A DNA stretch of 64,000 nt from Nelumbo lutea (lineage: Eukaryota > Streptophyta > Magnoliopsida > Proteales > Nelumbonaceae): the NCBI GenBank assembly GCA_022828595.1, contig JAKGHH010000002.1, forward strand, positions 70,528,383 through 70,592,382, read 5' to 3'. Shown here piece by piece: positions 1 through 12,073 of the stretch. The notes beneath the pieces are model-generated. The model had not been told where the DNA came from. It was given only the letters and a program-made list of their open reading frames with translations, and made no database searches. Numbering within the stretch: the stretch's first letter is position 1; each line of letters begins with the position of its first letter. The translations under genes were made by a program, and so were the position numbers.

Positions 1-1809
1 TGGTTCAGTCCATAAGGCGAAATGTGAAGCCTCAGCCACCGGTAGTTTGAACCTCTGTGGGGCAAGGACTGGACCACGGCAGGCCCCAGAACCCCATTGC
101 TGTGTGTGTAACAAAGAGATAATGAAGGCTGACGTGTCAGATAATTCTCCGAACACATGGCATGCTCTCATTTACCACATCGCTTTCAGAGTTTGAATTG
201 TTGTAGAAGGGATCCAAAAATTCCAGTATTTTTCTTCTTCCTTCCTTTTCATCCCATTTGTTTCAGTGTCATCATACAAGAATTTATAAAGAGAAATGCT
301 CTCTACAACCATTATAAGTTATATAATGTGTAATTGGGTTTGGTTTTCAGTGCAGAATATCATTAAAAGGCTGGATTCGGATATACTGCTTGCCTAGTTA
401 TTTAAGAGAAAATTAAATGAGGTTGAGGCATCTGAACCGGCTTAATCATTTATGAACAAATGGGTTCCCATCAACATCCATGAGAGAGCCTTTTGATGCC
501 AAATTGGAATATCTGACACATATCCACTGGTCAAATAACCCACCTCATGTGAGGGGGCCCTTATATATTGAGTTGCTACATACTTGATATAATGACAAAA
601 TTACCTTTGTGGGATGCAATGACCAATCAAATTCCCCAAGGAGGCAAGTGAACAGCACTTTGAGATTGGTCATTGAATGTTGTCCTGGCCCATGTTGTTC
701 CCACCTAGAACTAGTGCAACTGCCCCATTGTGCCCTAGTTTTGTCTTGATTTTAGGTGAAGTGATAATGGGCTAACGTTGACCATGAAGAAAGGCATTCT
801 TGATAGAATTATTTTATATAAAGATATGTACAGTAATTCAATGAGTATGAATCGTATCTGCTGTTGAAGCATCGACAACAAAGCATGATATTGAAGCACC
901 ACACAATCGAATGCACCTACATATGTCGATTACCAAAATGCCCTAGAAATTCTGCCTCGGCCAATCACAAGGTTTTATACCATTTTATTTTCACCATTGA
1001 AGCTTCAACAACAAATCCATACTCCAATTCAATGAGGAATCACTCATGTCGGTCAGCACTTTTATTCATTGATTGATGTCAAATGGAATTGAAGCCAAGG
1101 TAGACTGATGGAGTACTACTCAGTGCATTTGCCTTGATCTCTATTGATTCTTAGCCCCATTGTGTCAACTCAAAGTTCACATCTATGCCTATAAATCTTT
1201 CTATGGGAGATTAAGGCCACCCCTCCTTTCCTTAATTGGATTTAACAATTAATAATAATGAGACATCAACTTAGAACAATGAAGCTATTAAAAGCCAATG
1301 AGAAAGCTTATAAAGCTACATTTGATGGGGGAGAATATCTCTTTTTTCGCCTTTTCTTCTCTTTCTTTTTCTCTGAATTTAAGCAAAAAGAAATTAAAAG
1401 AATTTAGGGAAAGGAAGGTGGTGCTGCTGCTGCTGCTGACGTCTTAGATCCAAAACCTTTACAGTGGAATAATATATAATACATGTAGAAAGAAAAAAGA
1501 GTAATTTTTCTGCTATAAATAATTATGTCTTGACAAATATAATAATAAAACTAAACAAATATTTAGATAAATCATCTCATCAGTTGACGCTAGTGTTGAA
1601 GGCAATTATCTATTGGGGAAACAAGTTGATGCTGATTTGTGTTAGTTATGTAAGTCTTAGCTTCTTAGGGGGAACATAAACGGTTATTAAATTAATAAAA
1701 TAATCTTATTTTGTATTCACTATGTGAATTAAAGCAAAGATAGCCTAACCAGTTGTAATCTATGCAAGTACAGGCACAGCTGATGAGCCTGTAACTAAAG
1801 TTTCTTTTT

Positions 1810-1861
<52 letters not shown>

Positions 1862-2028
1862 AAAGAAGAGAAAGGAGAGGAATTCACACATCTGCTGCAA
1901 CAATTGTCCTAGCACTTTCATGCAAACCCACCCCCACCCCACCCCCCCCCCCCAAAAAAAAAAGAAAAAATAGATTTTTCTATTTTTCATTTGGATAAAA
2001 AATAGATTATTCACACGAAATTGAGTAA
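1..2028. other. Intergenic, no gene seen
   Basis: AT-rich DNA with no reading frame that resembles a known protein. The short open frames here have no recognisable domain and are broken up by stops in all frames. The only notable content is a TAA microsatellite near 1814-1859 and a C-rich then A-rich run at 1928-1962. Confidence 0.6.
1814..1859. repeat. (TAA)n microsatellite
   Basis: About fifteen near-perfect TAA units in a row. It creates spurious poly-Ile and poly-Leu open frames on the two strands, which should not be called genes. Confidence 0.95.
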
Positions 2029-2239
2029 AGGGCTGTTTGATAAAAGGCTGGAGTGGCTAAACTCAACAATTTATTATTTTGTCTTTTAGTAGAAAATAGT
2101 AATATGAAAAAATATTAAGGGCATGAGAATCATTTGGTAGCTCAGAACCTACTTAATTGACCTATCCACACTTGAAGATAAAGTAATATATAAACCTATT
2201 CAGATCAACAATTAGCGTCAGCAAATAGCAAACGGCCCC
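2029..2239. mobile_element. Tourist-like MITE (PIF/Harbinger type)
   Basis: The ends are inverted: AGGGCTGTTTG at the left and, read on the other strand, GGGGCCGTTTG at the right. The trinucleotide TAA flanks both ends (2026-2028 and 2240-2242), the target duplication expected for PIF/Harbinger elements. The 211-bp interior is AT-rich and non-coding. The terminal match is short and imperfect, so the family call is an inference. Confidence 0.55.
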
Positions 2240-3476
2240 TAAATCCTAATTAATGTGAACCATTCATGGAGAGGAGGGAAAGTTTTGCTAAAAAAAGCTG
2301 GTGGAGAGAACCATATGCTCTCTTTCCATAACGCCTGGTCTCCTTTTTTTTCTACATATTTTATTTCCTCTCTTTCCCAATCTGTCTCTTCTCTTAAGTA
2401 ATCCTTTTGTTTTTATCCTTTGTATTTGTGTTTATAAAATGGTTTTTACAGAGTAGTTGGTCTGGAATCGGAATCCTCGTGAGGAATACCGACAAATGGC
2501 TGTCCTCTCTAGACTCCAATATTGATTGATTGGATTGGAGCCTTTTACACCTTGGTTGACACCACATACTCAGATTCCAATTGCAACGTAACCCCTCCAT
2601 CACCGATTAAACAATATATAATTTTATAATTGAGATGGTAAGTCTTTTTGGCTTTTTCTTCTTTTGTTTGCTCTCTTCTCTTCCTTTGATTCAATAAATC
2701 AACAGTCTCGCATCAAATGAATACATCAGATTTGAATCTATCTAACACAGTACCCCATCTTGTATTAGTTTAAGTTTCATTGACACCAATCCATTGGCTA
2801 AATGTGCCCACTTATGTGAAGACCCTATATCGAATCGAAACCCTTTTCTCTCAAAATTACATAAAATTATGGTCTTAGTCATGGAGCATCAATCTATATA
2901 TCCATTCAACTCTAGTGGATCAGACTGGTAAGTTGGACTGATCAGACTGGGAATTGTTAATCCAAATAGTTATCCTTGGATACCCAATTCTTAGAAATAT
3001 TGATTTGGTCAAGGTTACCATAAATAGATTTGTTAGGTTTAATAATCTGTTCATCTCTATTTTTTTTTTTTTTTTGAAATGTTTATTTGATTGAGCCGGT
3101 CGATCTAACTGGATGATCAGATGGTTCAACCAGTGACACGGTGGCCAAAACAGTTTTACATCCAATCCAAGTCAGACATATATTATTGCTAGATTCCCAA
3201 GATAAAATTTACATGCTATTTCTTGAAATTTACAAGAAAATATATAAAAATCTTAGGCTGTGTTTGATTGCAAATTATTTGTGTAAATTTTGACCTATTT
3301 TTGTATCAAATTTTAGCTTATTTTGTTTAATTGCAGTACAAATGAAGTAAATTAAGACATAAAACAGAATAAAGTAAAATTCAAAACAAAACTAAACCAA
3401 AATTTGCATTTTTTACATTTGCCCCCACGTCCTACACCCATGTAAAAAAAAAAAAAAAAACAAGAAGCTTCTATAT

Positions 3477-3685
3477 TGATAATCCAAGATCAAATCAACC
3501 CCCCGCACAAAATTGCCCCCCACGTCCTACAGCACATCCCGTTGTGTATTGGGAACATCTCGCAATGCGGATATCATTATTTTTTATATTATCATCCGGA
3601 GATGTTCTCAATGCACGACGAAAATGTGCTGTAGAACATTGTGGGGGGCAATTCTTTTGGGGGCTGATTTGAACTCTGATAATCC
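3477..3685. mobile_element. MULE-type foldback MITE with 9-bp target duplication
   Basis: The element proper is 3486-3676 (191 bp). Perfect 9-bp direct repeats TGATAATCC lie at 3477-3485 and 3677-3685, the size expected of Mutator-like transposition. Almost the whole element folds back on itself. The arms carry blocks such as TCAAATCA, ATTGCCCCCCAC, CTACAGCACAT and GGGAACATCTC, with their complements in reverse order on the right. The central loop is about 35 bp and AT-rich. There is no coding capacity. A partial copy of the arm motif (GCCCCCACGTCCTACA) lies just upstream at about 3421-3436. Confidence 0.8.
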
Positions 3686-5814
3686 TTGAGAAAACTGTGC
3701 ATTTGTATAGTAATCTGCATTAAACCAAGACTATTCTAATCCTTTTGAAAAGCTTTGGCTTAAAGAACAACAGGCAAATTCTATTGTCGGAAATAGGAAG
3801 GGTATTTGTAGGACAAGATAGAATAGACCTAAAGGTCATAGCACTATTGACCCATTAGAAAACCATTGAACTAGAATCTTTAAACAAGAAATAGGATTCT
3901 ACAGCACTTGTGCACCAACTGTTGGATTAGAATCTTTATCTCAATGCATGCATCAATGGAATTAACATCAGAGCCTTCATCTATTCAAATTCACTCTTTC
4001 TAAGTTGGGAAAGCAAATAAAAGCTGCCATGAAACTTGATAAAATGACTGACTTGACAATATGATGTACTAATAACCTCACCATCCAAATGGGTCCACTT
4101 TAGCTTAGTACTTAGTAGTTGTTGCATTTAATTCATCAAAGCACTAGGTTTACAGGGTCGTGTTTGTTTCTAAAATAATATCCTAAAAACCAAGAAGTTC
4201 ACTATAATTTTAACTTACCACTCCATTTTTTTTCGTGGTTTGTTTCGAGGTTCAAGATTTTGACACATTACATCCCGTATCGGATATATTGTATCGTATT
4301 AGTGATCGATCAAAACGTTATTTTTAAGGCGCTTTTATAGAAACTTAATTTTTTTAAGTGTTAATTACCCTTAAAATCAACCCTCGTGTGAAAATATCAG
4401 AGGAAAAAAAATAGTGTTTACAGTATTGAAACATCCGATGTAGACAATGTTAGCAAAAGAATTAATGGCAGGCCATAACATTGCTAAAAAGCTTAAAGAG
4501 AAGGGTGTAAAAAGTTGGGTTCAAGCAATTTATACCCAAGTTTGATTTTTATGGAGATTTTACATTCTATAGGCTGAAAACTTAAGATAGTAGATCCAAA
4601 TTCATTCACAAGATCATTGATTTTGCTTTTATTCCTTCATTTTAACACATATATATAGTCTGATCTTGTGAACCATCATTAAGACTGGTTTCTAACATCT
4701 AAGGAGGCATTAGGAGTTTAAATTATTTGTAATTATGTTTGAAATTAATCATATAAGTGGCTATGTCCTCTTTTCTTTACATAACTAACCCACTTATATC
4801 TGAAATTTTTTCTTTAACCAATAAGTGTTTGAACTTTGAATCATTTAAATCACCAGTTGTCACTGATTAGTTGTGTGTGTGAATGCTTGGTTTACTCTTT
4901 CAACATTTTAAAACTGTTCTAATTAATGACAAAAATTATCTGTCATACCCATGTTCAAAGAGAAAAATGGTTATAATCACTGCTCTAATTGATGATAAAT
5001 GGACATGATCAGAATAGATACAGACTATTTAGACATTAAAATAAGGCCTTACACCAATAAGATATAATTCAGAGGTATTACTCATAAGATTCTTGAATGC
5101 CAATTCCCCCAAGGCCATCTAAAACATGCGGATTTGAATATCTAACCAGCTAGCAGGAAATCAAATGACTAGCAGCTAGCTAGTCTTCTAGCAATTTTAG
5201 AATTGCAAGGCACAATATATACTTGATTAACTTGAAATTTGCTAAACCAGACAGTGAAATCTGGAAACTTGCTAGGTCGGTCCCCTGATCATGCCCCAAT
5301 TCCAATTCCATATGCAAACACAAACATGTTTGGGAAGGGAGATAATTCAAGCGAGCTTCAGAGTCACCAGATTTTGACCAATAAGTAGTGGTATTTGCTT
5401 TCTAAGAAGATAAACTCATCCTCATCTGGATTTCTGTTGTTTCCCTCGCTGTTTGGCAAGGAAGAAGTGGATTTTAATTTGGTTTCTTGTCTTAGAAGGG
5501 TTTTTTCTCTACCTCTTCTCTCTTTCTCTCTCTCTAAAAATTATAAACAAATACATATATTCTCACCTCTCTCTCTATCCATCTCTCTCTCTTCCACTCT
5601 TTGAATTGATCATCAACATCACCACCTTTTAAGTGAGTGGAGGACGTATCGTGGCACTGCTTTATATACGTATTGCCCACTGGACTTTTCCCAATTAGAA
5701 GACCTCCTTCAACCCTTCCATATAGGAAGTGACGTGTTCCACTGTTTCCATCCCCCATTATTCCTCTCTTATTTTAATTATAATTATTTTTTAATCTCCT
5801 TTTCTCTTAAACGA

Positions 5815-5860
<46 letters not shown>

Positions 5861-6140
5861 CTCCACCCTTACTTGGTAGCCCAATCATGTTGGACCTGAG
5901 ATTCCCCTGCTTCTGTTTTAAGCCACTTTTTTTCTTGCTTAATTAGCAAGTGACGCAGAGCGTTCTTTGGGCTTCTCTGTCTCCCCACCTTTTCCTTCCC
6001 TTCCTTCCTGCTTTCATCAAAAACTAATGCTTACAAGAAAGAAATAAATAAATTCAAAATAAAATGGTGATCTTTCAACAGTGGTCAGTGGTGGTGCAAG
6101 CGGGACCCCCCGTGGCCCCGTGGACAGATTCCGTAGCCTT
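3686..6140. other. Intergenic and distal promoter of the FAF-like gene
   Basis: No gene is seen. A truncated copy of the GGTTCAAAATTTCGATAC-type MITE family lies at about 4248-4450. The CT content rises towards 5.4-5.9 kb, ending in a (CT)n tract, as is common upstream of plant genes. Open frames here are simple-sequence artefacts. Confidence 0.6.
5818..5856. repeat. (CT)n microsatellite upstream of the FAF-like gene
   Basis: An uninterrupted CT/TC tract of about 39 bp roughly 770 bp before the FAF-like start codon. CT/GA tracts in plant promoters can bind BASIC PENTACYSTEINE factors. Whether this one does is not shown by the sequence. Confidence 0.95.
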
Positions 6141-6320
6141 TTTCTCACTACAAATACCCGCCCCTCCCCCCTTCTCTTGCAAACAGCCACGGACTCTTCA
6201 AACTTCAAACACACAACCGCAATCTTCTTCATATCGATACCCCATCTCTCTCACACACTGCAATTCTCTCAGCCATCTCTGCTGCCTTGTCTCTTTGTTG
6301 GATGCTCTTGTCTGTTTGAG

Positions 6321-6357
6321 GTAAAAACACTCTCTCATTCATCTATCTCTTCTCTCG

Positions 6358-6393
<36 letters not shown>

Positions 6394-6545
6394 CTTGTTA
6401 TTACTTATATCCCCTACTTCTCCTTTGATGGGTGTGTTTTGTTTGTTCAGAGTGTGAGAACCTTTGTAGTATAGAGCACCACTTCTATGCTTTCTTCATT
6501 AGCCTTTGTTTCTTGGATTTCTTTCTCATTTTTGTATATCTGCAG
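6321..6545 (+). other. Probable 5'UTR intron of the FAF-like gene
   Basis: A donor GAG|GTAAAAAC at 6321 and a pyrimidine-rich acceptor ...TATCTGCAG ending at 6545 would define a 225-bp intron in the leader. Removing it also removes the in-frame ATG at 6432, which otherwise would add a hydrophobic, poorly conserved 53-residue extension. This supports 6591 as the real start. The call rests on splice-site appearance only. Confidence 0.6.
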
Positions 6546-6590
6546 AGTGTGCAACTCTTCTCCTATCGATCACCACCCCAGCTGCCGGAT

Positions 6591-8234
6591 ATGTCGACTT
6601 CTTCCGTTAGTAAAGGCCTCAAGCCATCGTCGTCGGTTGCCTTGCGAATGGAAGAAGAGGCCAAAGTTGCAGAGCAACAGGGGATCCGATCCATTCTTGG
6701 GTCTGACGACCAACCACCCAAGACCGCCCCGTCGTTGAGAAAGACTCTATCGGCGGACATGTCTTCTAAGTCCTGGTTGGCTCAACATGGGTTCTCCCAT
6801 TTGAAGAAGACTGCATCTTCTGAAGGGTTCCTTGTTGCATCGTCCATCATTGATTCGTCTCCTTCTTCTGCTTCTGAGGAAGATGATGAAGAAGAAAGTA
6901 AGAAAGAGCTTCAAAGTGGAGGCCAATTCGATATCTGGAACTCAATCCAATCCGAACAAGCGAAGAAAGACCTTGAAAGGCCCGGGCAGTTCGATATCTG
7001 GAGCTCTATTCTATCACAGAAGTCTGATAATGGTTTAAACGCTTCAGCTCCCTATGTCCATCCGCTTGTGAAAAGATCTACGAGCTCGTTAAGTGAGAAG
7101 AGTCTGGAGATTTGCACGGAGAGTCTGGGATCTGAGACGGGCTCTGATGGGTTTTCCTCCTACCCACCATCGGAGTCCGCCGATGTCGAAGAGAACCCAG
7201 AAGAGGAAACAGCTGTAGAAGAAGAAGAAGAAGAGCAAGAAGAAGAAGAAGAACATCGAACCCCGGTTGACGAATCGGAAACTGTAGATAAAGATGAATT
7301 CGGAGCTGTAAATTACAATTTTTCCATTAGGAAATCACCCCCTCGATCATTCCCTCCCCCGCTGCCATCTCTTTCTCGTCGGGATGGGCCGTCCGTTTAC
7401 ATGCGACCTCATCGCAGAGACGGCCGGTTAGTCCTCGAGGCCGTCCCCATCGTTTCACACAACTACTTTCGTGCCGAGCGCCAAGATGGGCGTCTTCTCC
7501 TCAGCTTCGCCAACAACACACCCCATGAATCACCGTCGACGGACGTGTACAACGACAACGAAGAGATGGACTTAGAAGAAGAGCAAGAATTGAGATCAGA
7601 AGAACACGAAGAAGAAGAAAAGGAAGATGAAAAAAAGGAGATTGATGACGTAGAAGAATCCAAAACAGAAGAAGAGATTGAGAGGGTCGAGGAGGAAGTG
7701 AGGGACAGGGGAATTGTGATGGAGGTGAAGATCAGTCATGTCCCACCGAGGCTGTCAACTACTGGAGTGATGAACGTGCACAGGTCAACGCTTGTTATGA
7801 ATAAGCTCGTGGCTTTGACTAATAAGAACCCAACGTGGTCTCACAAGAAAGGAAGGATTATTGACTTAGAACAGGAGGTGGAGCCAACTCCTCCAGTACC
7901 ACAGTCACTCCAGCCACCCCCAAGGGTGGCGCGGCTGATACCAACACCAGCAGCGGCGGTGGCAGCTTCATTCAATCCTTACGACTACTGCTGGCGGACC
8001 AAGCCGGCGGCAAAACCAACCATTCATCCGTTATCAAAACCACCACCATCACCCGTGAGCAACAACAACAAAAACAAATTCTTTCTGTACAAGAACTACA
8101 AGCCCAACGAGCAGCCACAGATGGTGCTCATGAGGGGCAACAAGGGAGACTACTTACTTCCCATCTTGGCGGGTTGCAAGGAGACTCGAAAGTCACTTTT
8201 GATGTGGGAGCCCTATTGCATTGCCATCTCTTAA
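6591..8234 (+). CDS. FANTASTIC FOUR (FAF)-like protein
   Basis: A 547-residue protein of the plant-specific FAF family, whose Arabidopsis FAF members influence shoot meristem size. The longer divergent members are annotated as 'FAF-like, chloroplastic', and this looks like one of them. The FAF domain starts at about residue 254 with FPPPLPSL and includes VYMRPHRRDGRLVLEAV and an SHNYFRAERQDGRLLLSF block. N-terminally there is a repeated motif, GGQFDIWNSI and PGQFDIWSSI, at about residues 110-145. Two strongly acidic stretches flank the domain (about 200-222 and 320-373). The C-terminus ends in a conserved-looking LLMWEPYCIAIS. The start at 6591 (MSTSSVSK) is chosen over the in-frame ATG at 6432 because the latter lies in a probable leader intron. 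No intron interrupts the coding region. I see no clear transit peptide, so localisation is open. Confidence 0.88.
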   Translation: MSTSSVSKGLKPSSSVALRMEEEAKVAEQQGIRSILGSDDQPPKTAPSLRKTLSADMSSKSWLAQHGFSHLKKTASSEGFLVASSIIDSSPSSASEEDDEEESKKELQSGGQFDIWNSIQSEQAKKDLERPGQFDIWSSILSQKSDNGLNASAPYVHPLVKRSTSSLSEKSLEICTESLGSETGSDGFSSYPPSESADVEENPEEETAVEEEEEEQEEEEEHRTPVDESETVDKDEFGAVNYNFSIRKSPPRSFPPPLPSLSRRDGPSVYMRPHRRDGRLVLEAVPIVSHNYFRAERQDGRLLLSFANNTPHESPSTDVYNDNEEMDLEEEQELRSEEHEEEEKEDEKKEIDDVEESKTEEEIERVEEEVRDRGIVMEVKISHVPPRLSTTGVMNVHRSTLVMNKLVALTNKNPTWSHKKGRIIDLEQEVEPTPPVPQSLQPPPRVARLIPTPAAAVAASFNPYDYCWRTKPAAKPTIHPLSKPPPSPVSNNNKNKFFLYKNYKPNEQPQMVLMRGNKGDYLLPILAGCKETRKSLLMWEPYCIAIS

Positions 8235-8276
8235 TCATCCAGAGACTGATCCATTGTTATTAGCTATTATTATTAC

Positions 8277-8279
<3 letters not shown>

Positions 8280-8355
<76 letters not shown>
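8280..8355. repeat. (TC)n microsatellite in the FAF-like 3'UTR
   Basis: About 38 uninterrupted TC units starting 46 bp after the stop codon, so probably transcribed. AATAAA-like signals follow at about 8386-8394 and 8435-8440. The apparent Leu-Ser repeat frame across it is an artefact. Confidence 0.95.
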
Positions 8356-8359
<4 letters not shown>

Positions 8360-8449
8360 CCAGTCAATACTATTTCAACATTTTTATAAATAAACCAAAA
8401 GAAGAGAAGGAGATCGATCGAACAATTCCAGAGAAATAAAGAAGAGATA

Positions 8450-10937
8450 TATATAAATATATTCTAGATCATCATCTCTTTTCATCAGCTACACAAAATC
8501 TTTCTACTATGACTTTGGGTGGACCTTCTTGTCTGACGACCAACAGACTTTATAGATTTTATATAGTGGAGGATTTCTCTTTTTCGCTTTGTTTTGTCGT
8601 TGGGTTGCTGACTTGTTGGTCGGTGGTGAATCCAATAAATCTCCATTACTGAGCTTTGCTTGCTTTTGTTCTAAGCCAATGAGATCTGTGATCACGTCAT
8701 GTCCTGCTCCATTTGACCTTAATCATGGGAACAGCCTCATCCACTCCTGGTGACTGCTATTTGTTGTTGATATTGTTGTTAAGAGGTTAGTTCATGCTGA
8801 CACATCTTTCTCAATCAGTAATAGTGGAATGAATCAGTTTTTCTTCTAAAACTAGTGGGTTAATGGGTTTTCGGCTTTCAGAAATCTGAACCCACTAAAA
8901 ATAACAACCATGATCAATTCGTGAAAGTGGTGTTTTGGCATTCCATTAGAACTCGTCTTACTTGTTGACATTTATGCAGGTTTGTCTGGGTTGGTTCTAC
9001 TACTCTCCAATAAATTGACTTCATATATTAAAATTAGAATTAATTAAAGAGGAAAGAGTGAAGAAGACCTCTATCAAGTAGAGCTGGGCAATGGGGATTG
9101 GGCCAATATGAACCGATCCCACTGAACCGGATCTTAGCACCTAACCTGCCCAGCCCATTATTAAAGCAGAACATATGGAGCAGGGTGGGGACTGGGATGA
9201 GAGTGGATTGTCATAAATACCAGCCTTATCAGGGGTATTATGGGAAGGATATTGTTAATTTCATGCCTTGTATTCTTGACCATGGAATCTGTGTTTAAAT
9301 CCAACGGCTGAGGTTTGTTCATGGTTATCTAAGGTGTCACTTAGGTGACATGGTGTCCCTGGTGACATATGTCAAAAAGGGTACCAGTCTAAGTGACTAG
9401 GGGCTTGTTTAAGCAGAAAAAATCATAAAGGGGATACTTTATTATAATATTATTAATATGGTAGTATATTATTAATTAGTTGTATATCAATACATCCTAT
9501 TGTATATTGTATAGATCACTAAGTTCTTTTAGGGCATTAGTTTTAAAACATAAGAAATCTAAGGGTTTTGAGAAGAGAGAAAGAAGAGAAGATAAATTAA
9601 AGGAGGTCTTTTTTTTTTATTTATAAGCAGTTGCACCTCTTATTTATTTTTTTCCTTTTTCATTACTTTGCTTCTTAAATCTTTTATTAATATAAAATTA
9701 CTGCCTTCCTTAGTTGCTGATAATATTTTGACATGCAACTCTTCTACTAATTACATAACAATATTGTGCATGAAATATTGAAAATAATAGATTTAAATGC
9801 TGTTTTCTTTTAGATATAATTATTTTCCATTTATTAAGGTGAGATTTGGTGTCATATAGTAAAAAGCATTGATACCCATGCTTAATTCTAGTATATAAAA
9901 CTATGAAATTAAACCATGGTTTAGTTTTCACTTTGTTAAATCCTATCACCGAAGCAACTAAATGCTCCACTATCACCTAGAATAGCTTAGTACTTATTCT
10001 TTTCGCATTAGGAAGAGTTTTGCCCTTATGGTTGAAACAAAGCTATCAACTTATTTGAGAAACAAAGAGAAGTTTGCATGCAAGGAAGTTCACTAGTCTA
10101 TAGGGATTCCGGTGAGTGCAAGAGAGTTTCCTATTGCACACTGAGCAGGCACACTAAAACGGTGCCACATCGTCATCGTTGCTTCAGAAAATGGTGCCAC
10201 ATCAGTGTTACATCGGAAAAAATGGTGCTCTAGGAAACAAGCGTTTATTAGGAACTGCTTTTCCATAAAAAATGGTGCTCTAAGCCACGCCTTAGAAATC
10301 GGGAAGGCATGGCTTAGAGCAATGTTGAATTTGGCATTTCCTGGAACTGTAGCTCATTGTTGCCAATTGGATTGTGACATGGCAGTGATGTGGCACTGGA
10401 GAATGGGTATCAGTACTGAAAACGTTTCCTAGAGCATTGGTACCAAACAGAAAAAATTGTTGTTGCTCCAGAAAATGTCCTACCTGAATGCAACGATTCC
10501 AAACAAAAAAAAAAACACAATTTTCTCAGAAAATGATATTTCCAACCCACACATATCTGCAACATGAATTCCAAACATATACTACGAATAGACTGAATAA
10601 ACACAAAACCAGTGTCTGTAACACCTAGCCCTGTAACCCACCTCTTGACCCACGTGTGCCATAGTCAAGCACATTAATGGATCAGCTGAGTGGCCTTGGA
10701 AACTTTGGTATTGGCCGGAAATAATTGCAAGATTATTCAATTGTACCTTCTGCAACATCTACAGGGAAAGCAATTGTGTTCAGGATCTACATCTACTTTG
10801 CCAAATCTGCTAGTACTCCCCAATATATTCCATGATGGCTGACAGCTTTGAAGATCTCCCTACCAATGTTAAGAATGCATGCAGTTAGAATGGATGGATC
10901 TAGTCACCTAGAATTCCTTTTTGTTCCATGAATGTAA
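8450..10937. other. Intergenic; hairpin, no gene seen
   Basis: AT-rich DNA without recognisable coding sequence. It contains an 18-bp hairpin at 10276-10321 (listed separately), sitting in a larger region of partial inverted similarity at about 10140-10410. Confidence 0.55.
10276..10321. repeat. 18-bp hairpin inside a larger foldback region
   Basis: The left arm TGCTCTAAGCCACGCCTT (10276-10293) pairs with AAGGCATGGCTTAGAGCA (10304-10321) with a single mismatch around a 10-base loop. Outward of it, GGTGCCACATCAGTG near 10190-10210 resembles the complement of CAGTGATGTGGCACT near 10383-10400. This suggests the core of a foldback transposon whose ends I could not fix. Confidence 0.6.
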
Positions 10938-11200
10938 GAGCCTGTTTGGTTTTCAGGAATAGGGGTCTAGAATCGAACTATTCTGATTCCAATCGTTTAG
11001 TTGGGTGGAATTGGAGTCTCTTCTTATTCTTGGCAGAATAGCATTCTCCCATTTAAGGGGATGGCTATTCCCACCCCCTCCCTTGGGAATGAGAATCCAT
11101 TCCAGCTGATTTTGATTTTGATTATGATTCTTATTTGAACCAAACAGGTGGAGAAATAGATTTTTCTGATTCTAATTCCAACTACGAACCAAACAGGCCC
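10938..11200. mobile_element. Tourist-like MITE (PIF/Harbinger type)
   Basis: It begins GAGCCTGTTTGGTT and ends AACCAAACAGGCCC, an inverted pair with one mismatch in the terminal 12 bases. Both sides carry TAA (10935-10937 and 11201-11203). GGGCCTGTTTGG ends with TAA/TTA duplications are typical of Tourist MITEs. The 263-bp interior has further internal symmetry around ATTCCAATC/GAATCAGA-type motifs and no coding capacity. Confidence 0.8.
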
Positions 11201-11867
11201 TAATTTCTTTACGTTTATTGATGGGTCTCCAATCAGTTTTTTCATTGTATTATTTATGAGCTGGAGATCCACTTGTATAGATTTAAGAGGGGTAAGGTTT
11301 TTGAGTCCCCTCCCCTGTAGACTTTAATTTTGATTATCAATAAATTTTACAGTGGCCACCCTTCCACTATAGCAAAGTTTGGATTTTCAAAAAAAATAAA
11401 AATAAAAATAAAACTTTCTTATATCATTTCAAACCCCTTTTTTTCTATTTAGTATGCATAAAGAAACTTCTCCACTTGCCCCCTTCAATATGGACAGGAA
11501 AACTTTCTTGCACCAAATTATAGTTTAAAAAACACCAGCCAAGGGCTAATGTTGAACCAATCTTGGACTCCACTAAAAAAGTTCTCTCATAGATTTTTCA
11601 GATAAATAACAATTGCCACCTAGACTTCATATCCATCCATCCATTAATAATTCTACCTTCAGATATTTCCTTTGTTTTCAAACAATTGAAGCATCACCTA
11701 GGTTTTTGCACCTTAAAATTGTGCAAATATGTGACTAATATCTAATGATAGCAGCTGCTCCTCTTAATTGTGGGATGACTCCTTTGACAATATCAACATA
11801 TGCAAGGGAAGGGTGAATATTTTTTTCTTAAAAAGCAAATGAAAGCTTTGTTGCAAGGTATTCTATT

Positions 11868-12073
11868 CAAGGTTCAAATTTTCGATGTGATATAAGGTTA
11901 TTGATATGACTTGGGCTTTTCCAAAAACTCCAATTTTTAAATGTTAAATCACATAAACAATGATCTCATATCAAAATCTGAAAGAAAAAAATATATTAAA
12001 AAAATAATAATTTTCTACAGTATTAAAACACCCGATATACAAATATTCGTACGTATCGATATTTTGAACCTTG
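11868..12073. mobile_element. MITE of the CAAGGTTCAAAAT...ATTTTGAACCTTG family
   Basis: A 206-bp unit bounded by CAAGGTTCAAATTTTCGAT and, inverted, CAAGGTTCAAAATATCGATA. Its size and ends match the copy at 39826-40034 and its interior matches the truncated copy at 4248-4450. No convincing target duplication is visible at this copy. The 62042 copy of the family has a 9-bp one. Confidence 0.6.

Noticed and set aside
1808..2014. Poly-Leu and poly-Ile open frames on both strands
   Set aside because: Direct products of the TAA microsatellite and homopolymer runs.
6432..6590. In-frame upstream extension of the FAF-like protein starting at ATG 6432
   Set aside because: It lies across a likely leader intron (acceptor at 6545), is hydrophobic and unlike the family N-terminus. 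The ATG at 6591 fits better.
8221..8439. 72-codon Leu-Ser repeat frame
   Set aside because: Translation of the (TC)n tract in the 3'UTR.
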